NCBI RefSeq assembly: GCF_000334915.1 | Contig: NZ_AMSF01000010.1 | Location: forward strand, 86,305 to 150,304 | Length of the DNA: 64,000 nt | Source of the DNA: Dyella ginsengisoli LA-4 | GTDB lineage: Bacteria > Pseudomonadota > Gammaproteobacteria > Xanthomonadales > Rhodanobacteraceae | Direction: 5' to 3' | Shown here: in pieces, positions 24,310 to 32,626 of the stretch | Numbering within the stretch: the stretch's first letter is position 1 | Layout of the letters: the number at the start of each line of letters is the position of its first letter | The notes under the pieces: model-generated | Databases searched by the model: none | Told to the model about the DNA's origin: nothing | The model's input: the letters and a program-made list of their open reading frames with translations, nothing else | Program-made: the position numbers and the translations under genes

Positions 24310-24812
24310 GCGGACACCTCCGCCGGCTCGGCGTAGACCGCCGCCAGGATGAAGTCATCCCGGCCGATGGGCTGGCAACGGCGTACGTCGGTACTCGGGG
24401 CGTCGAGCATGAGCTCGGTGCTGTGCAGCGTCGCCAGCGATTCCTTGCTGATGCGACCGCCCTTGCTCACCTGGGCCACCAGCTTGTGCATGTCGCCCCA
24501 CGCGGCGCGCAGCTCGTCGGCGGTGTAGCCGATCAGCTCGCTGCCGGGCCCGCCTTGCACTGCGACCAGGAATCGCAGCAGCGCGCCGTCCGTCTGCATG
24601 TCCACCTGGAAGTGGCGTTGACCAGGCAGCGGGGCGTCCAGGTTCTTGGGGGCGTCGTGGTCGTGACGCGACAGCACCGAGATTTCCACGCCGTCGTCGT
24701 CGTCGCCGCCGTTGATGTGCAGGTTGATCAGGTTGACCAGCTCGGTCAGTACGTCGGTGTCGCGGATGTCCACCCACACGCGCACGGGGATGCGGTAGAT
24801 GATCGGCTTCAT
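24306..24812 (-). CDS. Hypothetical protein (168 aa) of the replication operon
   Basis: 168 residues from ATG 24812, which overlaps the AlpA-like stop (ATGA); its own stop overlaps the replicase start (TTGA). Begins with a beta-rich segment (MKPIIYRIPVRVWVDI) and an Asp cluster (GGDDDDGVEI). No known domain. The tight coupling on both sides says it works with the regulator and replicase, but the function is unknown. Confidence 0.65.
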   Translation of the reverse strand: MKPIIYRIPVRVWVDIRDTDVLTELVNLINLHINGGDDDDGVEISVLSRHDHDAPKNLDAPLPGQRHFQVDMQTDGALLRFLVAVQGGPGSELIGYTADELRAAWGDMHKLVAQVSKGGRISKESLATLHSTELMLDAPSTDVRRCQPIGRDDFILAAVYAEPAEVSA

Positions 24813-25048
24813 TCGGCACCACCTTCTGCGGTGCGAGCGGCTGCGAGACGGGCCAGGTACTGATCCAGTTCGCTGGCAAGCCAGCCGATCGTGCCCTTGC
24901 CGAGGCGAACACGCCGCGGGAACAGCCCGGCCTTTTCGAGCCGGCGGAGGTGAACATCGGTGAAGCGGACGCCCCAGTGCGGCTTCAGCTCGGAGCGGCT
25001 GACGATGCGATCGTGCGGGATGGAGTCTTGCGAGGGGGTGTTGTTCAT
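24809..25048 (-). CDS. AlpA-like HTH regulator (79 aa)
   Basis: 79 residues with a single winged HTH: SRSELKPHWGVRFTDVHLRR LEKAG then FPRRVRLGKGTIGWLASEL, the AlpA/excisionase-type architecture. In P4-like and PICI elements AlpA regulators sit between int and the replication genes and switch on excision or replication; position here is the same. It heads the leftward replication operon (ATGA coupling to the next gene), preceded by a 42-base dyad at 25096 that may be its operator. Confidence 0.8.
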   Translation of the reverse strand: MNNTPSQDSIPHDRIVSRSELKPHWGVRFTDVHLRRLEKAGLFPRRVRLGKGTIGWLASELDQYLARLAAARTAEGGAE

Positions 25049-25413
25049 TTGGCACCTTTAGGAACGGGTGCCGGTCTTGTCGCGCGGGGATGGATCGCCC
25101 AGACAGACCGGCCAATGGTTGGCGGTTTGCCTGGGCGTCGACGCTTGGACTTATCGGGCGGTGCCTCTGCAGCTCTGACGCTTTAGTCAGACCCGGGTCC
25201 TTTCATCGCCGCCTACAGGGGTGGAACGCTTCAAGCTGCAGGGACGAAACAGACCGTACTGACGGGAACATGGATGCACAAGCACAATCTGCGCTCGCGT
25301 GGTTTCGCCATTGATGCAATATCAATTGCCCCGACTTCCCTCGGTGCTCGGCTGTCGCGGCTTCCCAGCTATCCGCCTGCGCTGGGTCGCAAGCTGGGTC
25401 GCACAGCCTCCGT
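25049..25413. promoter_or_regulatory. Regulatory gap between alpA-like gene and integrase
   Basis: 365 bases with no gene. It holds the dyad at 25096-25137, a smaller hairpin TCTGAC-GCTTTA-GTCAGA (25174-25191) and a tandem pair of GCTGGGTCGCA (25381-25391 and 25393-25403, period 12) next to the integrase stop. A similar pair of TGGGTCGCA lies near 19676-19700. The promoter of the replication operon must be here; I could not fix its hexamers. Confidence 0.4.
25096..25137. promoter_or_regulatory. 42-bp imperfect dyad, possible operator
   Basis: Outer arms CGCCCAG (25096-25102) and CTGGGCG (25131-25137) are exact inverted repeats. Inner arms GCCAA/TTGGC (25111-25115, 25119-25123) are also exact, and the intervening bases are partly complementary. 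It is centred about 70 bases upstream of the alpA-like start codon. Confidence 0.5.
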
Positions 25414-26832
25414 TTACTTTTCCCCCTCGAGGATCTCGCCCAGCGCGCGGTCCAGCGCTTCCAGCGCCTGCCGCTTCTCCGGGAGGTACAGCTCCGGGTT
25501 GTTCCGGTAGTGCTTGCCGGTGACGCCCGCGACGCCGTGGCTTTGCAGCCGGTCCGACTGTTCCTCGGGGATGCCTTCGGCCTGCATCAGTTGCGTGCAG
25601 GTGCGCCGCAGGTCGCGCGGGGTGAATACAGCGATCTTGGTTCCGTCGATCAACGCATGTTCGGATTTGCGCCACTTGCGCACCGCGCTCGCCGGCGACG
25701 CGATGTCGATGTGCCGGTCTGGACTGGTCGACCACGGCCAGGGGCGGCTGCCGCTCTGCGCGCGCACGCGCTCGAGAATCTCGGCCATGCGATCGGTCAT
25801 CGGGACCAGGTGCACGCGCGGCTGGCCGCCGCGGCCTTTGCGATCGATCAGCGACACCACGCGCTTGTCCGTGTCGTAGGATGCCCAGGGCTCGCGCGCG
25901 AGCTGGTGCGTACGCTGGCCGCCGCTGGCGATGGTGAACCGCAACAGGTCGGCCATCACCGGCCCCACGCCCGAAACCTGGTCGATCGTCAGCCAGAACT
26001 GCCGCAACTCGGCGCGGGATAGCGCGCGCTCCCCGGGTGTCGACTTTGACTCCCGGGGGATGGAGGCCACCGGGTTGTGCTTGATGCCGTAGGTACGCGG
26101 CACGGTGCGTGCGACAGAGTTCTCGGATTGGATGCCGTAGACGAATGCCGCCCGCAGGAATGACTGCACCTTCGCAGCGGCGCCCTGTGCGCCGTTCTTG
26201 GATACGCGGCCCTTGCTGCCTCGGCCGGTGGATGGCCGCGCGGTGCCCTCGTGATAGATGGGGTGAAGCAAGGCGACGACGTGCGCCGGCTCCACATCCT
26301 GCGCCTTCATCGCCAGCAGGGGCGGGGCCTGTCGCTTGAGCGTGTCCACCAGGCGTGACCACTCGGCCGCCTGCCGCTGCGCCACCGGGGCGCGGTTCTC
26401 GCTGCCGGCCTTGCGCCACGCGATGTAGTCGCACAGCAGGTCCTCCAGCGATCCGCGTTCGCTCTTGACTGTCTGCAGGTGTTTGGCGACCGCGCGCTCG
26501 CTCACCGGATCGTGCCCGGCATGAATGAGCGCGAGCACGCGGTTTGCTTCCTCGCGCGCGTGCGCCAGCGACAGCGCCTCGAGGCCGGTCGGGAAGCCTG
26601 CCCGCTGCTTGGCGTCGTAGGGGGCTGAAGCACCCTTCACGTAGCGCCCCAGGCGGATGCGGCGCACGCCGACATCGGGGATGCGCTTCACCAACACCCA
26701 GGTCATCGCGCCGCCAGGAGACACGCGCAGCGCGAGCCCGCGCACCGCGGCATCGGGGATGTCCATTTGCTTGTCGCTCGGCCGGATGGCGTCGAGCTGC
26801 TTCTGTGTGAGGCTGATTCGCACTGTAGGCAT
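25414..26832 (-). CDS. Tyrosine-recombinase integrase
   Basis: 472 residues. An N-terminal DUF4102-like arm-binding domain (ISLTQKQLDAIRPSDKQMDI, then GLALRVSPGG) is followed by a SAM-like core-binding domain and a catalytic domain with R307 (SGGQRTHQLA), the box II segment TPRDLRRT with R409, H432 (SHGVAG) and the nucleophile Y442 (KHYRNN). The usual box II His is Arg406 here. The start MPTVRIS (26832) is typical of the family. Adjacent to attR, so it belongs to this element and targets tRNA-Thr. Its start lies 2 bases from the GGCAAC pair, suggesting autoregulation. Confidence 0.93.
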   Translation of the reverse strand: MPTVRISLTQKQLDAIRPSDKQMDIPDAAVRGLALRVSPGGAMTWVLVKRIPDVGVRRIRLGRYVKGASAPYDAKQRAGFPTGLEALSLAHAREEANRVLALIHAGHDPVSERAVAKHLQTVKSERGSLEDLLCDYIAWRKAGSENRAPVAQRQAAEWSRLVDTLKRQAPPLLAMKAQDVEPAHVVALLHPIYHEGTARPSTGRGSKGRVSKNGAQGAAAKVQSFLRAAFVYGIQSENSVARTVPRTYGIKHNPVASIPRESKSTPGERALSRAELRQFWLTIDQVSGVGPVMADLLRFTIASGGQRTHQLAREPWASYDTDKRVVSLIDRKGRGGQPRVHLVPMTDRMAEILERVRAQSGSRPWPWSTSPDRHIDIASPASAVRKWRKSEHALIDGTKIAVFTPRDLRRTCTQLMQAEGIPEEQSDRLQSHGVAGVTGKHYRNNPELYLPEKRQALEALDRALGEILEGEK

Positions 26833-26834
26833 AA

Positions 26835-26850
26835 GGCAACACCAGGCAAC
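26835..26850 (+). repeat. Candidate integrase arm site, right end
   Basis: GGCAACACCAGGCAAC carries two GGCAAC hexamers and matches the left-end site at 13836 except for one base. It lies between the integrase start codon and attR, 133 bases from the core repeat. Confidence 0.5.
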
Positions 26851-26983
26851 AAAAGGGCGCGTCAGTGGGTGGTCTGCCGCGTTCCCCCATGTTACCCCGT
26901 GTGCGGCACAAATGGCTCCATAGCTGGATTTGCAGCCGATCATGGTGGAACATCGAGCACCACCAAAGAACGCAAACAACGCG

Positions 26984-27029
26984 TTTGTAATCAGTAGGTC
27001 GCGGGTTCGATTCCTGCTGCCGGCACCAG
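26984..27029 (+). repeat. attR: displaced 3' end of tRNA-Thr
   Basis: The 46-base copy is identical to 13743-13788. No acceptor 5' strand, D-arm or anticodon 5' strand precedes it, so it is not a second tRNA but the original chromosomal 3' fragment left at the right junction. Confidence 0.95.
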
Positions 27030-27040
27030 GTCATCCGTTG

Positions 27041-27071
27041 AAGGCCGCGCTTGCGTGGCCTTTCCGTTTTC
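27041..27071 (+). terminator. Displaced native terminator of tRNA-Thr
   Basis: The stem AAGGCC/GGCCTT (27041-27046, 27057-27062) is followed by TTTCCGTTTTC just after attR. Before integration it would have ended the tRNA transcript; it now stands behind a promoterless fragment. Confidence 0.6.
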
Positions 27072-27094
27072 GGGCGTGCGGAGCCGCCTGCCGT

Positions 27095-29995
27095 TTAGCC
27101 CGCGTCGGATCGCGACTCGGCAGGATGCTGACCGGATGTACGCGGGGCAGGGTCCTGGCCGGCCTTCCTGGCCGGCCGCTTCGTCGGATGCAGCGCGGCC
27201 GCCGAGCCCTCGCTGCGGTGCCCGAGCAGTTCGCCCAACGGCACCGGGCGCGCCACGCCGTGCCCCTGCACGTAGTCCACGCCCATCTCGCGGAGCAGAT
27301 CGCGAGTCGTATCGTTCTCGACGAACTCGGCAATCGTCCGCAGACCGAAGATCTTGCCGATCTGGTTGATCGAGTCGACCATGGCGCGGTCGGCCCGGTC
27401 CGAGCGCATCTGGCGCACGAAGGCGCCGTCGATCTTCAGGTAGTCCAGCGGCAGATGCTTGAGATATCCGAAGGACGCCATGCCGGAGCCGAAGTCGTCC
27501 AGCGCGAAGCGGAATCCGCGTGCACGCAGGAGTCCGATGAATTTCTGCGCCTTGTAGATCTCCGAGATCACGGCAGTTTCGGTGACCTCGAAGCAGATGC
27601 GCCCAGGAGACACCTGCTGTTCCGCGGCCATGGCCAGGATGTTTTCGGCAAAGCGCAGATCGCCGAGGCTGGCACCAGACAGGTTGATCGCGCAGGTGTG
27701 CACGTTCTCCATGCCGATCCGTCGCAAGGCGCCGAAGGTGGCGCAGACCACCCAGCGATCCACCGCCTGGATGAGTCCGTAGCGCTCGGCGGCGGGCAGG
27801 AACACCGAGGGCGGAATCAGCCGGCCGCCGGGTTCGCGCATGCGCAACAGCACTTCGAAGTGCAGCGGGGCGCCGGCGGCCGGTGCGGCAGGCTCGATCC
27901 GCTGCGCGTACAGACAGAAAAGGTCCTGATCCAGTGCCTCGCGAACGCGGGCAGTCCACTGCACCATGCCGCGCCGGCGGCTCAGGTCGGCGTCGGTTGA
28001 GCGGTAGATCTGGATACGGTCGCGTCCTTTTTCCTTGGCGAGATAGCAGGCCGCGTCGGCCGCGCGGATGATGGCGGACAGGTCCTCGAAATCCGTGCCG
28101 ATACCGACCAGTCCGATGCTCACGCCAACCGAGAAGGCGCGGCCATCGGCGTAGAAGCGGAAGCGCGATACCTGTTCGCGCAGCGCCTCGGCGACGCGCG
28201 CGGCATGTCGGAGCGTGCAGTCGTGAAGCAGTACGCCGAACTCGTCGCCGCCGAGCCGGGCCAGCGTATCGCCGTTGCGCAGGCTGCCCGGCATCAGGCA
28301 GGAAAGCTGGCGCAGCAACTCGTCGCCGGCCACGTGCCCGCAGGTGTCGTTGACGATCTTGAACTGGTCCAGGTCGAGAAACATCAGGGCATGGGGTACC
28401 CCGGTGCGACGGACCTGCTCCAGCGCCGCGCCCACGCGGTGTTCGAACTCGCTGCGGTTGATCAGGCCGGTCAGCGGGTCGTGCGTCGCCTGGTAGGTGA
28501 TCTGTGCAGCGCTGGCCCGTTCCTGCCGCGCGTCGCGCAGCACCAGCACCGCGCCCCGGGTGCTGCCGTCCTGGCCCAGGATCAGCGAAGACGAGGCGTC
28601 AGCGGGAACCTCGCTGCCGTCGGGAAGCAGCAGTGCAGCACGGGCGGTCAGCGTCACCGGGTGCACTTCGGCCAGGGCCAGTGCGACCGGGTTGTCCAGT
28701 TCCTGCCGCGAGGCCTCGTCGATGAAGCGGCAGAGCGACGTCGCAGGTGCGCCATGCACGGATTCCCCGCTGGTCTGCAGCAGCGCTTCGGCACTCGGGT
28801 TCATGTAATCCACCCGCCCCTGGGCGTCGGTGGTGATCACCGCCTCGCGGATCGACTGCAGGGTCACGAGGGCCCGCGCCTTCTGTTCGAACAACTGCTG
28901 CTCGGCCAGTCGCTGCTCGGTGATGTCCCGCATCGCGCCGGCCAGGCGGGTGCGCCGGCCATGTTCGTCGCGCATGGCCCCGCCCTGCAGGCGGATCCAG
29001 CGGGTTTCGCCGTGCGCCGACAGCAGGCGATAGTCGCACTCGTGCCCATCGTCGTCGCCGTCATCGGCGTTCACGCGGTGCGCGAACAGCGGACGGTCGA
29101 CGGGGTGGAGCAGCTCCAGCATCCGTGCCAGTGGCACCAGCTCGGGCCAGTCAGGGTAGCCGAGTGCCGCCATGAAGCCCGGTGAGAGATGCACGGCCGC
29201 CCGGTCGACGTCGATGTCCCAGATCCCATGCCTGCTGGCCGCAATGGCGAGTTTCTGCCGTGCCTCGCTGAATTCGAGCGAAGCTGCCATCCGTCGCTCG
29301 CTGGCAACGGTACCGCGTGCCCGGGCCAGTCCCGCCCCGGTCAGCAGGGCGGCGCACATCAGCGTCACCAGCTGCAGCAGGGCCTCGGCCTGGCGCGACG
29401 CCTCGCCGAGTGCGGCGGAGAACTGCTTCTCCAGTGGAGTAGTGGCGCGATCGATGGCGCGAACCCTTTCCAGCGCCAGCACGGCGCGCGCCTGCCCGCC
29501 ATGCTCGACCCGCTCGCGGATCTCCGCCGCTACCCGCATCAGGTCGAGGATCCGGGCGTCCGCATCGCGCCAGATGGCGATGGCACGCGCGACCGGGCCG
29601 TAGCCATGGAAATAGCGATAGAGCCGGATCATCCGCGGGAAATCGCCGGGATGATTGCCGCCCTGGGCGAAACCTTGCCCGACGACGCCGAGGTCCGGTG
29701 CCGGCTTGTCCAGTTCCATCCGTGCGGCGTGGTCGCCGAGCGGGACCGCGATCGCCTGCAGGTATCCCGCATAGTGCCGGGCATCGCCGGTGCGGACGTA
29801 CAGCTCCAGCTGCCGCACTGCTTCCTTCTGTCCCTTGGTCCACAGGCTCTCGCCGCCGACGTATGCGCGCGCGGCCGAGAGCGTGTCCATGCTGAAAAAG
29901 GACAGCAGGACGAGGAATGTGATGATCGACAGGAAGGGCCAGGTGATGGCGAGGACCCCTTTCGCGACCGTCCTGGCCGATGGGTGGGTGGACAT
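27095..29995 (-). CDS. Membrane-bound GGDEF/EAL protein with PAS domains
   Basis: 966 residues. N-terminal membrane helix (ITWPFLSIITFLVLLSFF), a periplasmic helical sensor domain (about 45-205), a second helix (about 210-225), two PAS/PAC domains (about 240-490), GGDEF (RLGGDEFGVLL, near 580) and EAL (EVLLRMR near 712, then DDFGSGMASF, KIDGAFVRQM, TIAEFVEN, YVQGHG). The active-site GGDEF and the ExLxR, DDFG, K and E residues of the EAL domain are present, so both cyclic-di-GMP synthesis and hydrolysis are possible. It is the first chromosomal gene right of the element; a Pro/Arg-rich tail follows the EAL domain. Confidence 0.93.
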   Translation of the reverse strand: MSTHPSARTVAKGVLAITWPFLSIITFLVLLSFFSMDTLSAARAYVGGESLWTKGQKEAVRQLELYVRTGDARHYAGYLQAIAVPLGDHAARMELDKPAPDLGVVGQGFAQGGNHPGDFPRMIRLYRYFHGYGPVARAIAIWRDADARILDLMRVAAEIRERVEHGGQARAVLALERVRAIDRATTPLEKQFSAALGEASRQAEALLQLVTLMCAALLTGAGLARARGTVASERRMAASLEFSEARQKLAIAASRHGIWDIDVDRAAVHLSPGFMAALGYPDWPELVPLARMLELLHPVDRPLFAHRVNADDGDDDGHECDYRLLSAHGETRWIRLQGGAMRDEHGRRTRLAGAMRDITEQRLAEQQLFEQKARALVTLQSIREAVITTDAQGRVDYMNPSAEALLQTSGESVHGAPATSLCRFIDEASRQELDNPVALALAEVHPVTLTARAALLLPDGSEVPADASSSLILGQDGSTRGAVLVLRDARQERASAAQITYQATHDPLTGLINRSEFEHRVGAALEQVRRTGVPHALMFLDLDQFKIVNDTCGHVAGDELLRQLSCLMPGSLRNGDTLARLGGDEFGVLLHDCTLRHAARVAEALREQVSRFRFYADGRAFSVGVSIGLVGIGTDFEDLSAIIRAADAACYLAKEKGRDRIQIYRSTDADLSRRRGMVQWTARVREALDQDLFCLYAQRIEPAAPAAGAPLHFEVLLRMREPGGRLIPPSVFLPAAERYGLIQAVDRWVVCATFGALRRIGMENVHTCAINLSGASLGDLRFAENILAMAAEQQVSPGRICFEVTETAVISEIYKAQKFIGLLRARGFRFALDDFGSGMASFGYLKHLPLDYLKIDGAFVRQMRSDRADRAMVDSINQIGKIFGLRTIAEFVENDTTRDLLREMGVDYVQGHGVARPVPLGELLGHRSEGSAAALHPTKRPARKAGQDPAPRTSGQHPAESRSDAG

Positions 29996-30323
29996 GCGGA
30001 CTCCGGGAGCTTCACGACCTCCAAGGGGATTTCAGATGGTCCGGATACCTGCCCCAGCCGGGCGGGGCGGCCTCGCCGGGGCCGGATCCGGGCCATGTCA
30101 CGCTTTCGGCATCGGCATGGCGTCACTTGAGTCGCCGGGGCCGGCCCCGGCGCGATGCGCCTGAAAGCCCGCCCGACGCGGGTTAGAATGGGCGTTCAAC
30201 CACGCCGGGCGTGCCTCGCACGTCCGGTACGGCGGGGCGGCGGCTCCCCGCTTTCACCGCGCAACGGCGCAACGTCCGCGCTTCCGGCAGACGGGGGCGG
30301 ACGCTCCGATACGACGAGGCATC
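29996..30323. promoter_or_regulatory. Divergent gap between GGDEF/EAL gene and arginase; rocF promoter
   Basis: 328 bases without a gene. A plausible sigma-70 promoter for the arginase gene is CTGAAA (30161-30166), 17 bases, TAGAAT (30184-30189), leaving a leader of about 128 bases. The arginase start has GAGG 8 bases upstream. No promoter was identified for the minus-strand gene. Confidence 0.45.
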
Positions 30324-31238
30324 ATGAGCAAGCAGAGCATTTCCCTGATTGGCGTTCCCACCGATATCGGCGCGGGTCATCGTGGCGCGTCGATGGGACC
30401 GGAGGCTTTGCGCGTGGCCCGTTTGGGCGAGAAGCTGACCAAGCGCGGGCTGCAGGTGCACGACCGAGGCAACCTGGCCGGTCCGCTCAATCCGTGGCAG
30501 CCGCCGACGGATGGCTACCGCCACCTGGCCGAGGTCGCCGCCTGGAACCAGGCGGTGTTCACCGCGGTGCAGGCCGAGCTCGCGGCCGGGCACCTGCCGA
30601 TCATGCTCGGCGGCGACCACTGCCTGGCGATCGGTTCGATCGCCGCGGTCGCCGGCCATTGCCGCGCGCAGGGCAAGTCGCTGCGCGTGCTCTGGCTGGA
30701 CGCGCATTCGGATTTCAACACCGCACTGGCCACGCCCTCGGGCAACATCCACGGCATGCCGGTGGCCTGCCTGTGCGGCAACGGCCCGAAGGAACTGGTG
30801 CAGATCGGCGGCCACGTGCCGGCGACCACGCCGGACGTATTCCGGCAGATCGGCATCCGCTCGGTGGACGATATCGAGAAGCAGCTGATCCGCGACGCCC
30901 AGGTGCAGGTGTTCGACATGCGCCACATCGACGAGAACGGCATGAAGCGCACGATGGAGCTGGCGCTGGCCGGCATGGACGCGGACACCCACCTGCACGT
31001 GAGCTTCGATGTGGATTTCCTCGACCCGACCATCGCGCCGGGCGTGGGCACCACGGTGCGCGGCGGCCCGAACTACCGCGAGGCGCAGCTGTGCATGGAG
31101 ATGATCGCCGACACCGGCCGCCTGGGTTCGCTCGACATCGTCGAGCTCAACCCGGCCTACGACAAGCGCAACCAGACCGCCAAGCTGGCGGTGGACCTGG
31201 TCGAATCGCTGTTCGGCAAGTCCACCCTGATCCACTGA
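30324..31238 (+). CDS. rocF: Arginase
   Basis: 304 residues of the ureohydrolase family; hydrolyses arginine to ornithine and urea. Binuclear manganese ligands are visible: H99 in GGDHC, D126/H128/D130 in WLDAHSDFN, and the Asp pair in SFDVDFLDP. The N-terminus ISLIGVPTDIGAGHRGASMG and the SGNIHGMP segment fit arginase rather than agmatinase. Length is standard. It is followed after 16 bases by trpS, so the two may be co-transcribed without a metabolic link. Confidence 0.95.
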   Translation: MSKQSISLIGVPTDIGAGHRGASMGPEALRVARLGEKLTKRGLQVHDRGNLAGPLNPWQPPTDGYRHLAEVAAWNQAVFTAVQAELAAGHLPIMLGGDHCLAIGSIAAVAGHCRAQGKSLRVLWLDAHSDFNTALATPSGNIHGMPVACLCGNGPKELVQIGGHVPATTPDVFRQIGIRSVDDIEKQLIRDAQVQVFDMRHIDENGMKRTMELALAGMDADTHLHVSFDVDFLDPTIAPGVGTTVRGGPNYREAQLCMEMIADTGRLGSLDIVELNPAYDKRNQTAKLAVDLVESLFGKSTLIH

Positions 31239-31254
31239 GCGGCAGCGCGCATCC

Positions 31255-32619
31255 ATGCAGACCCGAGTCCTTACCGGCATCACCACCACCGGCACGCCGC
31301 ACCTGGGCAACTACGTCGGCGCGATCCGCCCGGCGATCGCCGCCAGCCGCCGCGACGAGGTAGACGCGTTCTACTTCATGGCCGACTACCACGCGCTGAT
31401 CAAGAGCGACGACCCGGCGCGGATCGAGCGCTCGCGGCTGGAGATCGCCGCGACGTGGCTGGCCGCGGGACTGGACCCGGAACGCGTCACCTTCTACCGG
31501 CAGTCGGACATCCCGGAGATCCCGGAGCTGACCTGGTTCCTCACCTGCGTAACCGCCAAGGGCCTGCTCAACCGCGCGCACGCCTACAAGGCGGCGGTGG
31601 ACAAGAACCTCGCCGAGGGCGAGGACGCCGACGCGGGCATCACCGCCGGCCTGTACATGTACCCGGTGCTGATGGCCGCGGACATCCTCGCCTTCAACGC
31701 GCACCAGGTGCCGGTGGGGCGCGACCAGATCCAGCACATCGAGATGGCGCGCGATATCGCGCAGCGCTTCAACCACATCTATGGCCGCGACTTCTTCGTG
31801 CTGCCGGAGGCGCTGATCGAGGACCAGGTGGCGACGCTGCCCGGCCTGGACGGCCGCAAGATGTCCAAGAGCTACGACAACACCATTCCGCTGTTCGCCG
31901 CGGGAGCGAAGGGCATGCGCGAGGCGATCATGCGCATCGTTACCGACTCGCGGATGCCGGGCGAGCCGAAGGATCCGGAAAGCTCGGCGCTGTTCACCAT
32001 CTTCCGCGCTTTCGCCAGCGAGACCGAAAGCCAGGCGTTCCGCACTGCGCTGGAAGAGGGCATCGGCTGGGGCGAGGCCAAGCAGGTGCTGTTCGAGCGC
32101 ATCGAGGCCGATGTCGCGCCGATGCGGGCGCGCTACGACGAGCTGATGGCGAAGCCGGCGCAGATCGAGGCGGCATTGCAGGAGGGCGCGCGCAAGGCGC
32201 GGGCCATCGCCCGGCCGCTGGTGGCCGAGTTGCGTGATGCGATCGGTCTGCGTTCGGGCGCGATGGTGCCTGCCGCCACGCCTGCTGCCGCACCGGCGGC
32301 CCGGGCGGACAAGCCGCCGCGCTTCGCCAGTTTCCGCGATGGCGACGGCCGCTTCCGCTTCCGCCTGTTCTCCGGCGACGGCGAGGAACTGTTGCTGTCG
32401 CAGCCGTTCGACGACCCGAAGGCGGCCGGTGTGGTGCAGAAGCGCCTGCGGTCGCTGGGCGGAGCCGCCGCGGTGGTGCAGACCTCCGCGGCCGGCACGA
32501 TGCTGGAACTGGACGGCGTCGCCGTGGCCCAGTTGCAGCTCGGCGCCGGTGAAGCGGCGGCCGACGAGGCGCTGGTGCGTCTGCGCCAGGCGCTGGACCA
32601 GCTGGCTGCACAGGACTGA
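31255..32619 (+). CDS. trpS: Tryptophan--tRNA ligase with C-terminal extension
   Basis: 454 residues, about 110 longer than the usual enzyme. The class I core ends near 335 and carries the HIGH-type motif PHLGNYVG (15-22) and KMSKS (202-206). After an Ala/Pro-rich linker (about 340-355) comes a small beta-rich domain (GRFRFRLFSGDGEELLLSQP) resembling DUF1508/YegP repeats, then a short helical tail. The extension occurs in several proteobacterial TrpS proteins; its role is unknown. The core should charge tRNA-Trp normally. Confidence 0.95.
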   Translation: MQTRVLTGITTTGTPHLGNYVGAIRPAIAASRRDEVDAFYFMADYHALIKSDDPARIERSRLEIAATWLAAGLDPERVTFYRQSDIPEIPELTWFLTCVTAKGLLNRAHAYKAAVDKNLAEGEDADAGITAGLYMYPVLMAADILAFNAHQVPVGRDQIQHIEMARDIAQRFNHIYGRDFFVLPEALIEDQVATLPGLDGRKMSKSYDNTIPLFAAGAKGMREAIMRIVTDSRMPGEPKDPESSALFTIFRAFASETESQAFRTALEEGIGWGEAKQVLFERIEADVAPMRARYDELMAKPAQIEAALQEGARKARAIARPLVAELRDAIGLRSGAMVPAATPAAAPAARADKPPRFASFRDGDGRFRFRLFSGDGEELLLSQPFDDPKAAGVVQKRLRSLGGAAAVVQTSAAGTMLELDGVAVAQLQLGAGEAAADEALVRLRQALDQLAAQD

Positions 32620-32626
32620 TCTCCCC

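Larger units (their letters stand above)
13743..26983. mobile_element. 13.2-kb tRNA-Thr integrated element, phage-satellite-like
   Basis: The element is bounded by the 46-bp repeats, with a tyrosine integrase next to attR. From right to left it carries the integrase, AlpA-like regulator, unknown 168-aa protein, Prim-Pol/RepA replicase, iteron cluster, HTH protein, coiled-coil protein, scaffold-like protein, terminase small subunit, two ejection-type virion proteins and several small genes. No large terminase, portal, major capsid, tail or lysis gene was found. The combination int-alpA-replicase-TerS parallels phage-inducible chromosomal islands and P4-like satellites. A prophage that lost its capsid module is the alternative. 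Confidence 0.85.

Noticed and set aside
13789..26983. Complete temperate prophage
   Set aside because: No large terminase, portal, capsid, tail or lysis genes, and at 13 kb too small for one.
26984..27029. Second tRNA-Thr gene
   Set aside because: Only the 3' part is present; D-arm and 5' acceptor strand are missing, so it is the attR repeat.
30183..31310. Long minus-strand frame over arginase
   Set aside because: Plus strand encodes arginase with all metal ligands; the antisense frame is a composition artefact.
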